64,000 bases of DNA from Marivita lacus (GTDB taxonomy: Bacteria; Pseudomonadota; Alphaproteobacteria; Rhodobacterales; Rhodobacteraceae): NCBI RefSeq assembly GCF_014637725.1, contig NZ_BMFC01000007.1, positions 124,001-188,000 on the forward strand, written 5' to 3'. The position numbers were made by a program, and so were the translations under genes. The notes below the pieces were generated by a model that was given only the letters and a program-made list of their open reading frames with translations, did no database searches and had not been told where the DNA came from. Below, one piece after another: positions 60,307 through 64,000 of the stretch; the first letter of the stretch is position 1, and every line of letters begins with the position of its first letter.

Positions 60307-60554
60307 AACAGAAACAGATCGAAAGGCACCATCCGGAGAGGCCGCGCGCAAATTGCTCGAGATGCTTTGATACGGGCAGTCACAGACCGTAACGGAGATA
60401 AACACCCACCCAAGCGGGGCGAGGCAAGGCTCGGGCGGCAAGACCCCGGATAGCGCATCGACCGTGATATTCAGCCCGATTTACTACTACATTTGGATTT
60501 TTCTCGTATGTCTGATTCCTTTCCAACGACAGTATGTTGCGGGGATTGGTCATC
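60307..60554. other. Gap with no supported gene
   Basis: About 250 bases between the MDR gene and the transposase relic. I see no gene, hairpin with a T-run, or motif that I can support. Confidence 0.5.
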
Positions 60555-60909
60555 ATGTCTGTAGCAGATTGGACGGGAACGCTTGTCGATTGGCGGGTCG
60601 CCCTTGAGGAGCTGAAAGAGTTTATCGGCCCGGCATTTTCAAGGAGCAGATGCTGATCCGGACCGATCCGTACACGCTTTTTGCAGAACTTGATGCCGAA
60701 GCCTGGCAGTCCTGTGCCGCCGGGGAAGGCGCAAAGGGGCCGCGCCTCTATGATTGGGCTTGCCTGCCATTGGGGACATCACAAGAAAACGGGTTCGACC
60801 GTTGGGTGCTGACCCGCAGGAGTCGCCACGACCCACGGGCCATTGCCTATTATCCGGGCTGGTGGACGAAACCGGAGTTGGGAAGAACCGCCTTGGCAGG
60901 TGCCAAGGG
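60555..60909 (+). mobile_element. IS701-family transposase remnant
   Basis: From the ATG at 60555, VADWTGTLVDWRVALEELKEFIGPAFS matches the start of IS701-type transposases. In another frame, starting near 60680, DAEAWQSCAAGEGAKGPRLYDWACLPL, then RWVLTRRSRHDPRAIAYY, match the region downstream of the catalytic core. The middle of the enzyme and its C-terminus are gone. It is an inactive relic that abuts tctA. Confidence 0.7.
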
Positions 60910-62415
60910 TCAGCGCCCGGTACCCACCCCGGCCCGCAGTGCATCGCGCCTGCGCCGCACCGCCGCAAACACCGGCAGCAGAAGTGCGGCAATCACCGCC
61001 GTCAGCAGGATCAAAGAGATCGGCCGCTCGACAAAGATCATCGGGCTGCCGAAGGACAACAAAAGCGCCTGGCGAAGCGACATCTCCATCAGTGATGCCA
61101 GAACCAGCGCCAGAACCAGCGGTGGGCGCGGGACGTCGAACTTGATCATCAGATAACCCAGCACACCAAAGAACAGCGACATCCAGACTGTGGTGATGTC
61201 CAAAGTCGCGGCATAGGCTCCGACCAGTGAAACACCCAAGATCGCCGGTGCCAGATAGACGTAAGGGATGCGCAAAAGTGCCGCAAACACTGGGGCCAGT
61301 GGCAAGTTCAGAATCAGCAGGAACAGGTTGCCGACAAACATGCTGGCGATCAGGCCCCAGACCAGCACTGATTCCTGCATCATAAGCTGAGGGCCGGGCC
61401 GGATTCCATGTAGGATCAGCGCGGCCAGCAAAATCGCGGTCGAGGCCGAGCCGGGAATGCCCAGCGACAGCATCGGGATGGCAGCACCGTGTGACGCCGC
61501 ATTGTTAGCCGCTTCGGCAGCCGCAACACCGTCGATTGCACCTTTGCCAAAATCCTCGGGTGTACTGCTGAACTTGCGCTCGGTCAGATAGGCCAGCAAC
61601 GACGCGATCGACGCACCCGCCCCCGGCATGATGCCCACGAAAAGCCCGATGGCCCCGCCCCGCACGATCGAGAACCGGCATTTCATCCAATCGGCCTTTG
61701 TCAGCCACATGTCGCGCAGACGGGTGCGAATGGGTTGAACCGACTCGATCCGTTCAAGCGAGGCCAGCACTTCAGCGATACCAAAAACCCCGATCACCAC
61801 CGGGATGAAATCAATGCCCTTCATGAGAGTTGGCTGATCGAAACTCAACCGGGGCGTACCGGTCAGCGGATCAACCCCGATCAGCGCGATCATCAGACCA
61901 ATCAGCGCCGCTCCCAAGGATTTGAGTGGCGAGCCACCCAGGCTGCCGATGGCGAGAATTCCCAAAAGCGCCAACAGGAAGTATTCCGGCGCATTGAATT
62001 TCAGTCCAAAACTGGCCAAGGGCGGGGCCAAAAGGGCCACCGCCATAACCGACCCGATCCCCGCAATGAACGACCCGATGGCCGAAATCGACAGCGCCGC
62101 GCCCGCCCTGCCCTTGCGCGCCATGGCGTTGCCATCCACGGCAGTCATCACCCCAGACGCTTCTCCCGGAACCGCGATCAGCACCGAAGTCAGTGTGCCG
62201 CCGTATTGCGCACCGTACATGATCCCGGCCAGCATCATCACCGCCGTCACAGGTTCCAGCCCAAAGGTCAACGGCAGCAGCAACGCCATGCCCGCCGAAG
62301 GGCCAAGCCCGGGTAACGCCCCCACGATCTGGCCGATCAGGACGCCCAGAAAGATGAACAGCAGATTGTTCGGCTCAAGCGCCGTGGCAAATCCGATGAA
62401 TAGCTGGTCGAGCAT
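60910..62415 (-). CDS. tctA: Tripartite tricarboxylate transporter large permease TctA
   Basis: The 501-residue protein has about 11 hydrophobic segments and the TctA-family signatures GQIVGALPGLGPSAGMALLLPLTFGLEPVTAVMMLAGIMYGAQYGGTLTSVLIAVPGEASG and GLFVGIMPGAGASIASLLAYLTE. It is the large inner-membrane subunit of a secondary uptake system driven by TctC. It is the last gene of a minus-strand operon with tctB and tctC upstream. Confidence 0.94.
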   Translation of the reverse strand: MLDQLFIGFATALEPNNLLFIFLGVLIGQIVGALPGLGPSAGMALLLPLTFGLEPVTAVMMLAGIMYGAQYGGTLTSVLIAVPGEASGVMTAVDGNAMARKGRAGAALSISAIGSFIAGIGSVMAVALLAPPLASFGLKFNAPEYFLLALLGILAIGSLGGSPLKSLGAALIGLMIALIGVDPLTGTPRLSFDQPTLMKGIDFIPVVIGVFGIAEVLASLERIESVQPIRTRLRDMWLTKADWMKCRFSIVRGGAIGLFVGIMPGAGASIASLLAYLTERKFSSTPEDFGKGAIDGVAAAEAANNAASHGAAIPMLSLGIPGSASTAILLAALILHGIRPGPQLMMQESVLVWGLIASMFVGNLFLLILNLPLAPVFAALLRIPYVYLAPAILGVSLVGAYAATLDITTVWMSLFFGVLGYLMIKFDVPRPPLVLALVLASLMEMSLRQALLLSFGSPMIFVERPISLILLTAVIAALLLPVFAAVRRRRDALRAGVGTGR

Positions 62416-62437
62416 TTTCTAGTCCCTCCCGAAGCGA

Positions 62438-62887
62438 TCAGATGCCGAACGGCATCGGCAAAGGCACCGACAGCCAGCGGACAAAGACAAAGTGGATGAA
62501 ACCCGCGACAATCGCGGTGGCCATCAGCGAAATTGCGATGCGCTGTCGTAGAACCAAGATCAGCATGAGCGCCACGAATGCCGCGACCATTGGCACAAAG
62601 CCAACCAAGGGTATACCGGCCGCAAGTGCGATCAACGCCAATATCGTGGCCCCGACGCGGGCCGCGCCAAGCCGGGTTGGGAAATCCAACTCGACCTTCT
62701 CGAACCCGCGCCATTGTGCAAACAGCAAGGCAAGCGCCACCGCCGTTGCGGCGATGGCAAGGATAATGGGAAAGAACCGCGCGCCCGGCGTCGGGCCATC
62801 CCATAGGTTCAGGCCACTTGTCCCGATGGCTATGCCACAGGCCAGAACCAGCATGAATGCTGCCGGCACACACTCGACCAGGCGCAT
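62438..62887 (-). CDS. tctB: Tripartite tricarboxylate transporter small permease TctB
   Basis: The 149-residue protein has four hydrophobic segments and the TctB-family start IAIGTSGLNLWDGPTPGARFFPIILAIAATAVALALLF. It is the small membrane subunit that works with TctA. It lies 22 bases upstream of tctA and 46 bases downstream of tctC. Confidence 0.88.
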   Translation of the reverse strand: MRLVECVPAAFMLVLACGIAIGTSGLNLWDGPTPGARFFPIILAIAATAVALALLFAQWRGFEKVELDFPTRLGAARVGATILALIALAAGIPLVGFVPMVAAFVALMLILVLRQRIAISLMATAIVAGFIHFVFVRWLSVPLPMPFGI

Positions 62888-62933
62888 GATATCCCCTCCC
62901 TATCTCTTTCGTATTCCGCAGAACGACTTGGCC

Positions 62934-63911
62934 TTACTTGGCCAGGCCGATCTGGGTCAGCACATCGCGGAACGTCTGTTGACCTTCGGCGAAATATGCC
63001 CCTGCATCGGCCAGCGTCAGGGGGTTGGCCCGGTACAGGTTTTCCCCAAGCCAGGTCTGGAACTGCGCAGTTTCCGTTGCGGCCTTGAACTTTTCGGCCC
63101 ACCAGGCTGCGACTGCGGGGTCCAGGTTCGCCGGACCGCCGACACCCCAGAACTGGGTGTAGACAACATCAACGCCCTGCTCTTGAGCTGTGGCCACATT
63201 CGCAAAGACCTCTTCGGGGCGACGCTCAGCCGAAAAAATGGCCAACGGCTTGCCCGAGCCCGACTGGACCAGTTCCAGCGCCTCGGACAGCGTGGCAAAG
63301 TGCAGCTCGACATTGCCACCCAGGAAGGTCGCGCGCCCGGCGCTGCCACTTTCATGAGGGATGTACGTGATCGTCGTTCCGGTCGCGGTTTCCAACAGAC
63401 CGGTCAGAATGTGATCGTTGCCGCCCGACGACCCGCCCGCAACACGAACGCGGCCCGGTGCTTCGGTGGCCGCTGCCACGACATCCTGCAATGAGTTGAA
63501 GGCGCTGTCCGGTGTTGTCAGCACGATCAGTTCGGATTCAGCCAGCAAGGCGATAGGCGTGATCTGGTCGATCACCGATGGCGTGCCCTGAACGATGGGC
63601 GTGGTGAACACCGGTGAGGCCAGAGTGAGAAGCGTGTTCTCATCACCCGACAGGCCCAGAACGTGGTTATAGGCGTTGGAATGACCGGCGCCCGAGCGGT
63701 TTTGCACCACGATGGGGTTCTCGACGAGGCCCTGCTCGCTCAGGATCTGCGCGAAGGTGCGCATGATGACATCGGGCGAACCGCCTGCGCCCGAGCCCAC
63801 GGTGAATTCAATAGGCCCCGTAGGCGCGCGCATGTCTTGGGCAGCAGCCAGCCCGGCGTACAGGCTCGCGCACAGCGCTGCGGATCCAAGGGTAAAGGTT
63901 CGTCTAAACAT
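62934..63911 (-). CDS. tctC: Tripartite tricarboxylate transporter binding protein TctC (Bug family)
   Basis: The 325-residue protein has a signal peptide (TLGSAALCASLYAGLAAA). The Bug-family core follows: IEFTVGSGAGGSPDVIMRTFAQILSEQGLVENPIVVQNRSGAGHSNAYNHV, then RVAGGSSGGNDHILTGLLETATG. It binds a carboxylate solute in the periplasm; the exact ligand cannot be told from sequence. It heads the tctCBA operon on the minus strand. About 50 bases separate it from a gene tail at the right edge. Confidence 0.92.
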   Translation of the reverse strand: MFRRTFTLGSAALCASLYAGLAAAQDMRAPTGPIEFTVGSGAGGSPDVIMRTFAQILSEQGLVENPIVVQNRSGAGHSNAYNHVLGLSGDENTLLTLASPVFTTPIVQGTPSVIDQITPIALLAESELIVLTTPDSAFNSLQDVVAAATEAPGRVRVAGGSSGGNDHILTGLLETATGTTITYIPHESGSAGRATFLGGNVELHFATLSEALELVQSGSGKPLAIFSAERRPEEVFANVATAQEQGVDVVYTQFWGVGGPANLDPAVAAWWAEKFKAATETAQFQTWLGENLYRANPLTLADAGAYFAEGQQTFRDVLTQIGLAK

Positions 63912-63961
63912 TGCAGTCCTCCCGTTGAAGTTATGGTCAGTTGGCGATCCCTGTTCTGCCC

Positions 63962-64000
63962 TCAGGTCTTGAGCAGGGACGTCTCGAAAAGCTCTTCTGG
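63962..64000 (-). CDS. C-terminal tail of a gene cut by the right edge
   Basis: The minus strand reads PEELFETSLLKT and a stop at 63962-63964, 50 bases upstream of tctC. Only 12 residues are visible, so the product cannot be named. The reading may be a gene co-transcribed with tctCBA. Confidence 0.3.
   Translation of the reverse strand, partial: PEELFETSLLKT

Noticed and set aside
1-64000. tRNA, rRNA, CRISPR array, riboswitch or phage attachment site
   Set aside because: I looked for cloverleaf-like sequences, regular direct repeats and known leader motifs and saw none that I could support by eye.

Overview
The window looks like a chromosomal stretch of a GC-rich alphaproteobacterium of the Rhodobacteraceae/Roseobacter type. 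This is inferred from FlbT, FlaF, a DUF1217 protein, a MotE-like protein, rod-only FlgJ, the PstSCAB-PhoU-PhoB order and overall protein style. There is no rRNA or other taxonomic marker, so the assignment is family level at best.

Region 1 (1-37.5 kb) is a nearly complete flagellar locus. From the left edge it holds the start of fliI (minus strand), then flgB-flgC-fliE-fliQ-SLT-flhA-fliR-flhB (plus), a minus block flgE-flgK-flgL-flgI-flgJ-flgN-like, a large helical-repeat protein that may be MotC-like, flgF-flgG-flgA-flgH-fliL-like (plus), a sigma factor coupled to fliK and flgD (minus), motB (plus), an OmpR-type response regulator, a protein with two ParB-like domains, an unknown 148-residue protein, fliL-fliM-DUF6468-motE (minus), fliF-fliH-fliN-fliP-fliG (plus), and flagellin-flaF-flbT-DUF1217 (minus). 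It ends with an atypical OmpR-fold regulator resembling FtcR/Rem. motA, fliJ, fliO, fliD and all che genes are absent from the window.

The main unexplained signal is a 10-bp element, TTTTTCGCAA (either strand), found about 14 times, nearly always in the non-coding gaps just upstream of flagellar genes. It also sits upstream of the FtcR-like regulator, the sigma gene and the twin ParB-like gene. I read it as the shared cis element of this flagellar regulon. Which protein reads it (the FtcR-like regulator, the OmpR-type regulator or the sigma factor) cannot be decided from sequence.

Region 2 (37.5-44 kb) is a phosphate regulon: a three-repeat Pho box, then pstS, pstC, pstA, pstB, phoU and phoB, with no phoR next to it.

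Region 3 (44-61 kb) is accessory and partly decayed. It has a broken arsR, an intact arsR with an ArsP-type permease, a transglutaminase-like protein, and a ParD antitoxin with a wrecked ParE. A copper/heavy-metal cassette follows: His-rich periplasmic protein, Crp/Fnr regulator, cytochrome c remnant, multicopper oxidase, DUF302, TVP38-type membrane protein, P-type ATPase and DUF411 protein. After it come DUF3775, an aldehyde dehydrogenase, an NAD(P)-binding protein and an MDR oxidoreductase. Transposase remnants of IS3 type (47.7 kb) and IS701 type (60.6-60.9 kb) mark past insertions.

Region 4 (61-64 kb) is a tripartite tricarboxylate transporter operon read tctC-tctB-tctA on the minus strand, preceded at the right edge by the tail of another minus-strand gene.
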